In this document: positions 1 through 45,405 of the stretch, piece by piece
Position numbering within the stretch: position 1 is the stretch's first letter
Layout: each line of letters begins with the position of its first letter
Source of the DNA: Mimachlamys varia
Taxonomy: Eukaryota > Mollusca > Bivalvia > Pectinida > Pectinidae
DNA length: 64,000 bases
Direction of reading: 5' to 3'
NCBI GenBank assembly: GCA_947623455.1
Contig: OX392538.1
Location: forward strand, 27,093,001-27,157,000
The notes under the pieces: model-generated
Told to the model about the DNA's origin: nothing
Databases searched by the model: none
What the model saw: the letters and a program-made list of their open reading frames with translations, nothing else
Position numbers and translations under genes: made by a program

Positions 1-57
1 ATTTTTCTGTGATTACTGGTACATTGTATTATAATAACCCCTGCATGACTTTTCCAG

Positions 58-33847
<33,790 letters not shown>

Positions 33848-33871
<24 letters not shown>

Positions 33872-34050
33872 CCCTCAGTGGCCCTGGAAAGGGTTGTCCA
33901 CTGATGTATAAAGCACAACAAGGGTCGGCCAAAGTATGACCCTCAGTGGCCCTGGAAAGGGTTGTCCACTGATATATGGGGCACAACAAGGGTCGGCCAA
34001 AGTATGGCTCTTGGTGGCCAGTGAATGGGTTGTCTGCTCATAAATAGGGC
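33848..34050 (+). repeat. 68-bp tandem repeat across the PAR-3 stop codon, three units
   Basis: The core gggtc(a/g)g(c/ct)(t/c)aaagtatg recurs with ATG at 33868, 33936 and 34004, exactly 68 bp apart. Copies 1 and 2 share gaccctcagtggccctggaa and agggttgtccactgat; copy 3 is diverged. The stop TGA of PAR-3 lies in copy 1. Confidence 0.95.
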
Positions 34051-36063
34051 ACTTACAGTGTCGTAAATAGGGCCGAAGTTTCATGCAAACCAAGTGCTTT
34101 CTGCTATCGTTGAGTCGCTAAGTAAGTGAGCAACAACCGTACAGAATTTGACCTAAGTTTAATCATGTCGACCAACTGTGTTCTTCTCCTCTATTGCCAA
34201 GTATCTGTGCACCAATATGTACAAGATTGGGATCAAGTTTCGTCACATTATGCGTCTTCTCCACATTTGATCATCTCAGCATTCGCCAAATATGTGACGC
34301 CATTACTTGTGGTCAGATTTAGCAGTAGCCTCCCCTGTAACATGCCTTTGTGATTATGCAGTGTGTGTATCTGTTTAAATGAGTGTTACGATGTTCTCAC
34401 GTATAGATGGGTAACTGTAATTTAGTGGATGTTTTTCACCACTTAAATGCTGTAGGACAGATTTTCATTTTCGTTCAAGTAAAAACATTATGAAAAATCC
34501 AACACTGATGCCATAAATGCTGCAAATCTGAAATGAACTATAATGGGCTGAAGCCATACATATATTACATCAATATGTTCACCAATTCCTCCCAAAATCA
34601 TATTTTAACCGGACCATTTCAAAGACTGGTCAGGGCCAGTTCATGTTTAAGGATCAATAATGTGCCACAGTATAATGCCACAAAGGTGTGTTTAAGATAT
34701 GCCACGATCACCAAAGTTTTCTGTGCAGAATATTTATAGAGTCAACATTTTACGAATAAGAGTTTACCATGATCACCAAGGTAACCATACCGTAAATATT
34801 GCAGCATGATTGAGATTTCAGTTTTAATATTTAGACCACAGTGCTTCTATGGGGTAATATGTACTGCACTTGAGCAGTGTTCATGTTGTGAGACAAATTT
34901 TTAAGGCCATCACACAGTGAAATTGCATTTCTATCATACTATAGAAAATGACATTTGTGCAAATCATGGTTCTGAAAATTCATTGGGATCAGTTAATTCT
35001 CAGATATGACCTTTATTCAGAGTATTAATGTCTCATATTAGTTTCAAAAGACAGCAGTTTATAAAGGAATCCTATGAAATGCAATATATATCGGGTAATT
35101 TTATTATTTCTTTTGTTTGGTGTGTTTGGTCCATGTATGTAAAGAAAAACCAGTGTCTTTCAGTTGTACACTTTGTAAATGTATTTTTTGTGTTTGATGA
35201 GATAGAACACAGAAATGTTGTGCTGTACATAGAATATGGTAGCATAGTGATATGGTAGTATAGTGATAAAGTAGGTACTCGTATATTACCTGTGCACATA
35301 TTCTCAAATTCTGTCATTGTATACTGCACTGTTGTTTGGTTACCATGCATGGTTACTTCCCTTGTCATGTCTCACAGGACCAGCGTATCTGGTCTTGTGG
35401 TAAATGTAAATTCAATGTTTTTTTGTGTCTTTAGTTTTAAACAACATTAACTTAAAATATTTCAATCAATGTATATTATATAAGTTAGGGTAGAGCTTCG
35501 TTAAAACTATTTATAAATCAATTAACAATGGAATAAGGTCTACATATTATATATGTATGTCAGGTACAAAATTTGATAAGGTTGTGTGTGCATATAAAAG
35601 TGATAATATTCAATTTATGGGTCCAGTGCATGATCAGAATAGCAAGTTATCCAGTTTCTCAACTATCATTATGTAATCTTTCCACGAGATTTTCAAACTT
35701 AACAGCATTTCGGTATTTTTTTGCTGTTGGTGCCTCCTCTGTGTTGAAACAGAATTTTGGTGGTATTTTCTATGATTTTCAACAGAATTCTATAGTAAAT
35801 TAAAGGTGAACTCTCATTGAGGGAAAGTTGTGAAAGGGAGATAATTTCGCATCTATAATGTTCAAGTTAGGATATATCCTTATCTGACATGTGTACAAAT
35901 GATGTCTTAATCAGGGAAAGTTCCTGTTTATGTAGTATTTAAGTTCAGCAACTGTTCTGTGGTGATTTATGTATATAAATTATATTAATGTTACAAGGTG
36001 CTATAATTGTTTGCTCCACTAGTGTAATGTGAGTTTGATCAGTAAGTTACGCTCACATGTTTA

Positions 36064-36256
36064 TTTGTTTCGCTAGCTACATACCACTTTCACTAGCTAC
36101 ATACCACGTACTTTCACTAGCTACATACCACTTTCTCAAGCTACATACCACATACTTTCGCTAGATACATACCACTTTCGCTAGATACATACCACTTTTG
36201 CTAGCTACATACCACTTTCACTCGCTACATACCACTTTCACTCGCTACATAGCACT
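36064..36256. repeat. ~20-bp tandem repeat, about 9 units
   Basis: Unit ctagctacataccactttca with variants (ctcgctacataccactttca; insert of cgta). Downstream of PAR-3. Confidence 0.93.
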
Positions 36257-36323
36257 AAATAGATGATTAATGAAAAGAAATTCAAGAAAAGCGGTTCTAT
36301 GATCATTTCTCAATTTCTATTAA

Positions 36324-36414
36324 TCAACTCATTCACCCCTGAAATTTCAAAATGAACCATTCCAACCTTTGAATTGGAAGAGCTCAATAGTACCTTCAGG
36401 AGTGTATGAGTTAA
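36324..36414. mobile_element. ~88-bp palindromic repeat, copy 9
   Basis: tcaactcattcacccctgaa to ccttcaggagtgtatgagttaa. Confidence 0.82.
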
Positions 36415-36493
36415 ACAAGTTTAAACTTTTGTCAAAATTGTTTACTAGGAATTTTAAATGAAGTTAAATTAAGTTGGTGAAGTTAAACTTTTT

Positions 36494-36563
36494 TCCCCCC
36501 ATGAAAATGCATTTGAACACTCCCGATTCAAAGGTTGCGAAAGTTCAGAGGTGAATGAGCTGA
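36494..36563. mobile_element. ~88-bp palindromic repeat, partial copy 10
   Basis: Shortened: gaacactcccgattcaaagg, then gttcagaggtgaatgagc; the second half has lost about 20 bp. Confidence 0.6.
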
Positions 36564-37284
36564 AAGAGTTCATTGACATTGTGTTATTAAGTATGATCAG
36601 TTGTTTTGAGGTATAATCTTTATTCAGTATTATTCAGTACACCTCTCCACATAGAACAAAAATTTAAGTGCCAGTAAATATTTTGAAATGATGAGATTTC
36701 GTCAGTCAAAAATCATGGTTATGAATTTTATTTTTATTTGACGGGAAATTCTGTTCAATATATTTCACTTTTTGACATGGTTGTGAAAATTATATTATTT
36801 TAAATTATCATGTTTTATCCATTTTTGTCTTCTTAGCTTTGTGAAATATGTTTTATTCAAACAAAAATGAAATTAATACAATATATGATTATGTGTGTGT
36901 TTCAGAATTAAATAGTATGTCCTTCCTTTAATTTATAAGCCATAATATGAATTCAATGAAATCCCATTGTTTATTGATAGACTATATAAATAAACCCTTA
37001 CACCTCTTAAGTCACATTTAAACATAGCCATATCAAATACTGGACTACAGCTAGTCCAGATTAAAAAGTAGGGATGTGTATAATATAAGCTGACTGCATG
37101 CCTGTACACCTTAACATAGACAGATCTATATGTTTAAGATAAATCATAATTACTCTTTTGAAACTCAAGAAATATAAGATACAGAAGGGCAGAGTTGATA
37201 AGAGAACATATCGCCTTACCCACAGGGCTCAGTTTCGGGATTTTAAACGATACATGGCATACATCCTTTCAATTTAAAATTTAA

Positions 37285-37736
37285 TACAGTGAACTCCGCT
37301 TAATATCACTCCTGTTAATATCACATTCCTCTTTATATCATGTTTTTCCCAAGCACCAATTTTCTCTCTATATAATGTATGTAATTTTATTTGGTTAATA
37401 TCATGTATTTGAGGTGAATTCCTCTTAATATCATCTTTTTTTAACCAATCGCATAAAATATTCAGAAAATGATGTCATTTCTTTTGATTTTAGATCCAAC
37501 TTGTACAAAATGTTGCATAGAAAAAACAAAACCCCCAAAATGATTTTTAATTGAAATATTGTTACCTATATACTGAAACGTCTTTATATGTACATTGAAT
37601 ATCTTACTTTTAGTTATGGAGATTGGAAATGTACTAGATTTAGTGGAAAACACATGTTTCTGTTAATATCACATTCCTATTAATATCATGTTTTTGTCTG
37701 ACTAATGCAACATGATATAAAGAGGAGTGCACTGTA
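37285..37736. mobile_element. ~450-bp AT-rich MITE, copy 2
   Basis: Ends tacagtgaactccgcttaat and aaagaggagtgcactgta are inverted; both terminate in TA. The TACAGTG.ACTCC start suggests a pogo/Tc1-like origin. Confidence 0.87.
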
Positions 37737-38924
37737 CCTCGATACCCCCAATTTTTATAAGGTTTAAGAATGTGTATAAACAGCAGATACAAATCGTTTA
37801 TATTATTTACTGGTGTGCATGCCTTTATTATAAAGTGAAGTAGAAAGGATTTACGCCATATATCACTCAAAATCATTATTGACTCATTAGTGTTTGACAC
37901 CTTCTTCAAAATTTATATTTCAACATGATTGTAATTAATGAAAAATGTAACTTCAATTATTCTTAATACTCAGACATGAACTTTAAATATTTTTATTTTA
38001 TATATCTCCAAAAATGCTTGAAGAGGTCAGATGTAAATTTTATATATGAATAAGATATTTAACAGAGTAAGAAAGAAAAAAGTTTTTTGACGGATAAAGT
38101 TCATTTCAGGTGCAAAGGATTCATGTGTTACCTCCTTTTACAGCGTAAGAGTTTATGAAATAAGAAATTAACATATATTGCCATTTTTTTCGAAGATAAA
38201 GACAATAAGATGTGTTTGTCACAGTCAGGGTACTTTTTGACGTGTGGTATGTTATGTTGTACTTGTAAACACTATTGTCTGACAATACCTACAAAGATCT
38301 TTTAAAATCTTTAAAAATAAAAACAAATTTTGAAAGCTTTAAATAAATAGTCAAAAATGCTGCAACAGGCCTATAAATCTTTGAACATATCCAAATTTGC
38401 TCTTACTTGCTTTTGAGAAGTTATATGTTTCGCTATGAAGGAAAGACACTGGTACCGAATGTTGTGCATTAATTAAGATGATAATAATATTGTAAGATAT
38501 TTTGACCTAGACATTGTAAGACATCCACAGGAATAATGTTAAACATTTTACTAACATATCTATATGTACATATATATATATATATGTTACCAGGAATATA
38601 TGGAGACCATAATATATATATTTACAATATGCATGTTTAATATTGTAATTTCAACAGTGCTAGAAATGATGTTGGCCAAAGAATTTGCCTTTCTCCTGTT
38701 CATAACATTCCATGCATTGAGCTGTACTCTTTTTCTGTTGTAATTTTTTCTTCAGTCTTTGATCCAATTATGTAGTGCACATAATCTAGTTATTTTCACA
38801 AGTTATTTTCTACTTTCACTTTAAAATTTGCCTGGAGTGCTGTGATGAGATGCATCAATAAATTCAATTTAAATTACTCGACTTTGTGAAGCCACAAAAT
38901 TATGTGTAACAGTTCAGTTATCTC

Positions 38925-39008
38925 CCTTTAGTCATCCCTGAAGACACTTGAACTCTTCCAATTAAAAAGTTGGATTAGTTCTTTATGAAATGTCAGGGAT
39001 GAATATAA
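38925..39008. mobile_element. ~88-bp palindromic repeat, copy 11
   Basis: cctttagtcatccctgaaga to atgtcagggatgaata. Confidence 0.7.
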
Positions 39009-39692
39009 ATTTAAGTAACCATAACAGAAAATCAAGCAAAAGAGTTAGAAACAGCTTAGGTTAGATAATCATGTTTTTATAAAAACAATTTTTTACAAGT
39101 CTTCCATTAGTTTAGTTAACAGAAGTGCGTTTGGTTGTGATATTTTTTTCTTCGCTGATGAAATGATAAGTTCGTGGACATATATAGAAATTTTAGAATC
39201 AATTTTTATTGAAGTTGTCCGAGAAATGGAGTAATTTTGGTGAAGATTATGTTTATTGTGCAATAGGGAAAAAAGAAAGGAAATGGAGAAAAAACTTCTC
39301 TTACAATGAAGACCACATATTGAAAGTCTTAGATATTGAAATGGCTTAAGTGATGCTGAATTTAAATTTTAAAAAAAAGTTATGAATTTTAAATTCTTTG
39401 ACAGATTCGTATTTTAGAGCCAGTGACTAATTTTTTTTTTTTTTTTGAAAATGTAACTTGTAATAGTAAAGTTATGAAAAAAAAAGTACAAAACTTGTTA
39501 ATAACCTAAATTCTTTGGCCAGTAGGTAGAGAAGTACTTGGTAATATATATACATTGATCAATATTTTTATGTATACATTTTAGTTTAAAGAGAAAGAAG
39601 TAGGGAAATACAAAATGTTATGTATTAAGACTTGATGAAATGTTTAAGAATATATCTATTCAGTTCTATTTCTACAAGCTTTGAAATGAACC

Positions 39693-39781
39693 AAGTTTTT
39701 CACCCCTGATATTTCATAATGAACTATTCCAACCTTTGAATAGGAACAGTTCAAATCTGTCTTCAGTGGTGGATGAGTTAA
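39693..39781. mobile_element. ~88-bp palindromic repeat, copy 12
   Basis: gtttttcacccctgatattt to ttcagtggtggatgagttaa. Confidence 0.75.
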
Positions 39782-39870
39782 GTTTGCATGTTTTGATACT
39801 TGTACTTTGTAGATAAAGATTATGAATACATTCTACTACTGGAACAAAGCTTTTCATATATAATTTCATT

Positions 39871-39967
39871 GTTGGATACCCAGGTTTGATTGCACTAAGC
39901 TACACTACACTTATCATGATAAGTATAGCGCAGAGCACCTTGCAATCAAATGTGGGTATCCAACGAT
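39871..39967. repeat. Inverted repeat, 97 bp, distinct family
   Basis: Arms ttggatacccaggtttgatt and aatcaaatgtgggtatccaa surround a second inverted core (acttatcatgataagt). Either a small MITE or a stand-alone hairpin; only one copy is visible. Confidence 0.8.
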
Positions 39968-40200
39968 GATATATTATTATTCAAAGACCATATTTTTGAT
40001 TTTGAAAAATCTGTTGTGACCAACTATCACTTGTGCCTTTTGTCGACACCTTGTCCACTGAATAATGCAAACTCAGTACACGTCCAGTTTCTAATTCTTT
40101 TTAAACAATGATAATTTTCATGCTTGTTAAAATAAATTTAAGTTGCAAGAATGCTCTCAAAGAGCGTTTTTCTTTACTTTTACTTGTGATCTGTACGTTT

Positions 40201-40291
40201 TTAACTGATTCACCCCTGAACTTGCCTAATGAACTATTCCAAACTTTGAATTGGATGAGTTCAAAAGTGTCCTCAGGGGTGAACAGGTTAA
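40201..40291. mobile_element. ~88-bp palindromic repeat, copy 13
   Basis: TTAA at both outer ends; ttaactgattcacccctgaa to cctcaggggtgaacaggttaa. Confidence 0.85.
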
Positions 40292-41038
40292 ATGTATATA
40301 TTTTAAAAGTGATTGTTTTTACCTTTGTAAGCCTATCTAGAGTAAAGCTGTTGTATTGTTAGCGGTTGTGAATTAATTGATCAGTTGTGTTGCTTCTATA
40401 GTTGGTAGAAGTTTATTTCAAGTTCTTGTTCTCAAAGCATTCTTGACTATCCAGTTCTTGTTGTTGTTCAATGTTTCAAAGAAATATTCATCTTCGTATT
40501 TATCCTTTTATAAAATTGAGTTATATATCTAGTAAGTCACTAGTCATTATAAGCATCATAAGGAGTCCAGTTTCGGTCCGCTATCACTGTGTAAAGTCGC
40601 AAGTCTGCCTGGCTGTAGCTTGTTACAAAATGGATGTTAAACCAGACCAAATCTGTTGTACTATATGTTAACTTGTACTAGAACCTATAGTCTCTGCTCA
40701 TCTAAAAAAACATGTATTTAATTCACAGAAAACAGGCTTCTGCGAAATTTCAGGGTAACATTGCTGAAAAAATATTGTCTGGACATAAATATAAATACTT
40801 TATTATGTATCCAAAATATTGTGTATGCAGATTTATAGGAAACCAAGTTTTTATTAAGTCCTCAATTTGGTTTATGCAGTACCAGTAGGTTAGATTATGT
40901 ACTAGAAATTCCTACATTAGACCTTTCAGCATACAGAACGTAGTCTGTTACTATTCAGTTCTCAAATAGATCATCAGTCACTGTGCAAAACGTTCATGTA
41001 GTAGATTAAAGTTTCAAAAGGACCCATCAACTTGTATT

Positions 41039-41121
41039 GTCATTCACCTCTGAAATTTCATATTGAAACATTCCAAATATTGAATTGAAAGAGTTCAAAT
41101 GTGTTTTGAGGGGTGAATGAT
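41039..41121. mobile_element. ~88-bp palindromic repeat, copy 14
   Basis: tcattcacctctgaaatttc to tttgaggggtgaatga. Confidence 0.78.
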
Positions 41122-41338
41122 TTCAAGATCAATATAGCAATCTAAAATTTTAGCTGAAAGTAATTAGGCATTCTTGCAAAACAGTTATCAAGTAGATGGT
41201 TCAATATGCTAAAAATGTATGTTGTAGACGATTCAGCACGCAGTTTACTAGTTCTTAGTAGATCAATTGTCCCACAAACAAGTTCCTGTAGTAGATCAAG
41301 CTTCATCAATTATAGAACCTACTTCATATTAAAGGCCC

Positions 41339-41722
41339 AATATACGGAACTTCAGAAATTTTTTTGTGATTCTGAAAAAATATGAAAAAAATCCAGTTTA
41401 TAACCATGCAAAAATAAGTCTAAAACGAAGTAAACCTGAGCGGTAACTAACAAGAAACTCTTGACAGAAAAATACAAAGAATTGAAAATAATTCAGGTGG
41501 GGCCCACTTCAACAACAAGCCAAAGTTAGAAGACAGTTCAAAATGAACGCATGTTTACAAATACCGCGTTTCAACTGCTGCTGTTCCTGTAACCAGGTAG
41601 GAATTAATCTTTGATAGTGCTGATATCAGTTAATCTTAACTAAATCGATGAATATGAAAAAAGTTATTATACTTTATTTTTGCCCAAAGTTTTGCTGAAT
41701 GTTACGTATATTGGACCTTTAA
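41339..41722. mobile_element. ~390-bp TTAA-flanked element, copy 1
   Basis: Ends ttaaaggcccaatatacgga and acgtatattggacctttaa are inverted and both terminate in TTAA. The interior carries gtggggcccacttcaacaac and atatcagttaatcttaacta. No ORF. TTAA at the ends would fit piggyBac-type integration, but this is inferred. Confidence 0.85.
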
Positions 41723-42172
41723 AAGCTATTAATATTCTCTAAACTGCCAAGAACATTTACTTCAATGAAAACATGTCATGTGATATATAACTCCCATAGC
41801 TTGCAATCAAATCTTATTCTGTAGGTTTATGAAATAGGGACCAATATTTTCATCACTTAATCCCCCCCCCCCCCCCCCCCTGCAAGTTTGAAAATCCCAA
41901 AGGAGCTTAATACCTTCCATTACAACAATTGTATTTACTAGAGGTTTTTAACATTGCAGTTTTACATTCTGATGCCATTTTAATCTTAATTAACACAGTA
42001 AAAGAATTATATACATCGTCAGTCTATCTTACTACCTTTAACTCTGGGTTTTCTCTGTCCTAGAAGCCCTGATGTTTGACTTTTAAAAGTATGATGCCGA
42101 CCACATGTTTGGACTACAGAGTTGTGTCGTTGTGACTCATTTTATATTTTTGTATAGCAATATGGAAGTTGG

Positions 42173-42178
42173 AATAAA
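42173..42178 (+). terminator. Candidate poly(A) signal for PAR-3 or another + transcript
   Basis: AATAAA followed 20-30 bp later by the GT-rich gatgtgtttgttatttatg, and preceded by a less AT-rich stretch. If it belongs to PAR-3 the 3' UTR would be about 8.3 kb, long but possible. Nothing in the sequence proves the link. Confidence 0.35.
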
Positions 42179-43071
42179 CTTCAGTTACAAACTTAATGAT
42201 GTGTTTGTTATTTATGATATGATAAAGGCAAAGCCCCCAAAGAGCTAGCTTTATAGTTATAATGGTTCAGAATGTGATAAAATGTCCATAAGTCGAAAAA
42301 AACAGCTTCTGAAGCAACAACAGAGATAAATGCAACAGAAATCAACTGAAAGGTATTCCGGTTATTTTGTACCTTCTGGAAATAACAGATGAAGGCCATG
42401 TGTGACGCAAGGTAATTGTGTGATGTAACATAATTGTGTGACATATTTCCGGTTTCCCCACTGGAAGGCTACTTTCGGACGAAAAAATTCAAAGACAATG
42501 GGTAGTAAGCAAGGGGAAACAACTCTGTTTTTGCACACGTGTTACCAATCAAGAGCTTGCTCAGGCGCCTTTAGCACCCAAGAGCTACGCTGTTATGACC
42601 CGGTATAAGATGTGATCTCGTGTTATCTTACATATCTTTGAAACATCAGACTAACCAGACATGGAAATGCAGTCAAACTTCATTATTTTGGAACATGTAT
42701 CAAACTTCAAGACCCCGTTTAATTCAAAGTTTTTGTCAGCTATGTCAAATTTTACAAATATGGAAACATGCTTTCCTCCAATAAACGAAGACCTCGTCAA
42801 TTTCGAGATGACAAGGTTTGGTTATGTCTTTATAATTTCTACAGTAGATAATTGTACTGTATCTGAAGAGCATGGCGACTGATAAAGGGCCTGGCATATT
42901 TAATGCCTAAAGCATTTTAAAATTACATCGAGGTGTATTTTGTAGATGAATTAAATTATTCAAAAAATATATATATATTAGTATGGTTTGTACAATTGAA
43001 ATTTGTGGTAAACTTCCACAGCAATCTATTTATAATCATAAACGATTTGCAAACAGTTACCATGGTTGATA

Positions 43072-43230
43072 ACAGTGGACCCACGATAATCCAGAAATCT
43101 CTAAATCCGGAAGTATATGCAAGGAATAGGTTTCCATTATGTTATTTGTACTCGGCAGTCCGGAAAACTCGTAATCCAGACGGTTTGGACCAGAAACGAA
43201 GGTGTTCGGATTATCGAGGGTCCACTGTAT
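43072..43230. mobile_element. Pogo-like MITE, short copy
   Basis: acagtggacccacgataatc to gattatcgagggtccactgt, with internal cggaaaactcgtaatccaga as in the copy at 7672. About 160 bp against 410 bp there, so one is a deletion form of the other. Confidence 0.87.
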
Positions 43231-44546
43231 TGCACAAAGATAAAGAGCTTGTACACCTGGCTGCTGAATCAGAATGTTGGGGAAAATTTTAATATCGGTA
43301 CTTCAAATAGTCACAGTCATTGGTTTTGATATACTGCAAGTACTTTGATTCAATACGAAACCCTAAATATTAAATTGTCTTTCATATGGATCAGCAAGAC
43401 GAAATATATCACAACACTATGGCAAAATGCATGGGTGTATTGGTTCGTGAAAGGCAGCATCTGCAAAATGCTATCAAAATATAGGTCCTTGGGGCATCTG
43501 GAGACCCAGGAATGTGCTGTACTCTTTAATTTCTGTACCGATGATCTTCGGAAGTTTACCTGCCGACCCAGGTATAAAACAAAAACAAACCTTTTTTTGA
43601 AACGGCCACATCAGTTTCTTTTTAATGCATACAACAACAGATTTTAATAGTACACCATTCATGATTTTTTGTTCTATAAATAAGTGATTAATCGATTGCA
43701 TAAATTAATTAGTAATTGCTATCTGACAACATGTAGAATGAACAACAAAAAAGATTTATCCTGATGTGTTAAAAGATGAAAAAACATGACATCGTCGAAA
43801 AACATTTAAAAACAAACCAAAGATGGATTATGATCATGAAATACGTTCCGAATACTAATAAAACATGCCACACGCTAGATTTTACAAGTTTTCCAAATTG
43901 ATAGCTGGCATTCATTAACTTGAATCAATGAACAAATTATAAAATTACAGTCCAAAGACACAAAAAAAAAATAATACTGGTGAATGCACCATGCAGGATC
44001 TGACGTGTTATTCTCTGAATTGATAAATGAATAAATGAGAAAATACTGAACAGATACAACGTAAAAATGAATTCCTTCTCATTATAGACCCCAGAGTTAC
44101 TCCAATCATCAAACTTGGACATGGAATTGATACAAACAATTGCAAAAATATTAAAGGAAAGAAATGAAAATAATTGTATAAATAATACTTACAACCTACT
44201 TATCAAGTTAAAAATTTAGTGTGCTTGGTCATGGAATCGTACTCGTCACAATGGTGAAATGATATTTGAACATCAAAGTTAAAATCTCTGTAAAAGTACA
44301 CAACATCTCTGAACCCATTATAGATTATCTCCCCTTGTAAATTGAAGAGAATGTCAAAAGGGTGAGCATTATCAATATCATAACAACCGCAGTTAAATAA
44401 TTTTGTTCCAAGTTATTTCTACAATTTTCCTTCAAACAATAAACTGATTTACTTATCACACCAAATACTGTATATACTCAAAAGAATTGCAAGCAGTCAT
44501 ATAAATTTCCCCTTCACATGTAAAACCGATCATCAGTTTAACTTCC

Positions 44547-44634
44547 CAGGGGCTATGCTCACCTACACTCCCTTCACCCCTTCATTCCAAAGGTGTAGAG
44601 AGCTTAGTTGAGCCTAACCCCTGAAGTATAGAGG
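44547..44634. repeat. Short inverted repeat, CAGGGGCTATGCTCACC-type ends
   Basis: cccaggggctatgctcacct pairs imperfectly with gttgagcctaacccctga. Possibly a minimal MITE; the 15170-15625 ends look related. Confidence 0.5.
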
Positions 44635-44806
44635 ATGACATTCATTTCGCCTTTTACATATAGTTATTATAGAAGGTATCTGGCATATTAACATTCAGTC
44701 ATGATAAATTCACTTTCATTACAAGGTGAAAAAGGCAAAAAAAAAGTACAACTGAAGCAAAATCTTTCTGGTATACAGTATCCAAACTTTTACAAAGTCT
44801 AAACAA

Positions 44807-44953
44807 TTTATTACAAATCATAAATAATCAATTTTGAGCAATTTCCTATAATCATGATAAGTTTGTTCTCTGAACCACACGTCCAGGCCTCCATCTTGTA
44901 AGATCTGTCTGTTGTTAAGGACGTTGAATAGAAGTTTCATAATCCTAGGATTT
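44807..44953 (-). other. Probable 3' UTR exon of the acyl-CoA-binding protein gene
   Basis: On the - strand a tattttgcag acceptor ends at 44954, and AATAAA lies at 44812-44807. The coding exon upstream carries a donor-like AG|GTTAGT just after the stop codon, so a 3' UTR intron (44954-45341) is the simplest reading. Inferred from splice signals only. Confidence 0.5.
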
Positions 44954-45023
44954 CTGCAAAATATTGAAATAAATGCAAGTTTAGTTTTCAAATGAACAGG
45001 AATTTAACATACAGAGAAAAAAA

Positions 45024-45165
45024 CACTTATTCGAATCCCACTCGTTTGATTGGTCCTGGCCAACTTTGTACATAATCAACCAACTTCAGATTACTTGAAT
45101 AGCATGCATTTCTTGAACTATTGATCAGGTCCCCACGAGTTCGAGTAAGTGGGGTTTTACTGTAT
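45024..45165. mobile_element. Pogo/Tigger-like MITE, fuller relative of 4018
   Basis: Left aaacacttattcgaatccca, right cgagtaagtggggttttact + gta; internal gatcaggtccccacgagttc matches the 4018 copy. Confidence 0.72.
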
Positions 45166-45343
45166 GTAATAAACAACTCTTCCATACTTGAGCACAAGAA
45201 TGTTTTACATCAAAGTTCTTACGAATTTGTCAATTCACAATTAAATTATAACGTCATTCTCAAATTGCACCAAAATCAAGAGTTTTTACCAAAAAAAAAC
45301 ATAAATATATATCGTTGAAGGCAAGAAAACAGAGTACTAACCT

Positions 45344-45405
45344 TTAACCTTTGAGTTTTTCTACTTTTGCAACATACTGCGCCTTTGCATCATCCTGTGA
45401 CACTC
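45344..45405 (-). CDS. DBI: ACBP exon 4 with stop
   Basis: Acceptor gtacag ends at 45406. [19 protein letters not shown], then TAA at 45346-45344: helix 4. Slightly short of the usual KKKYG-type C-terminus. Confidence 0.95.

Larger units (their letters stand above)
34051..44800. other. PAR-3 3' UTR and/or intergenic region
   Basis: No coding region supported. The 3' end of the PAR-3 transcript cannot be fixed: AATAAA occurs several times, the best candidate being 42173. Dispersed repeats listed separately fill much of 36300-41800; a C-run lies near 41863-41880. The ORF at 42661-42882 has no recognised homology. Confidence 0.7.

Noticed and set aside
42661..42882. 73-codon ORF on the + strand
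   Set aside because: No recognised family, no splice context, and base composition like the intergenic sequence.
43072..43292. 119-codon ORF overlapping 42933-43292
   Set aside because: Much of it is the pogo-like MITE; not a gene.
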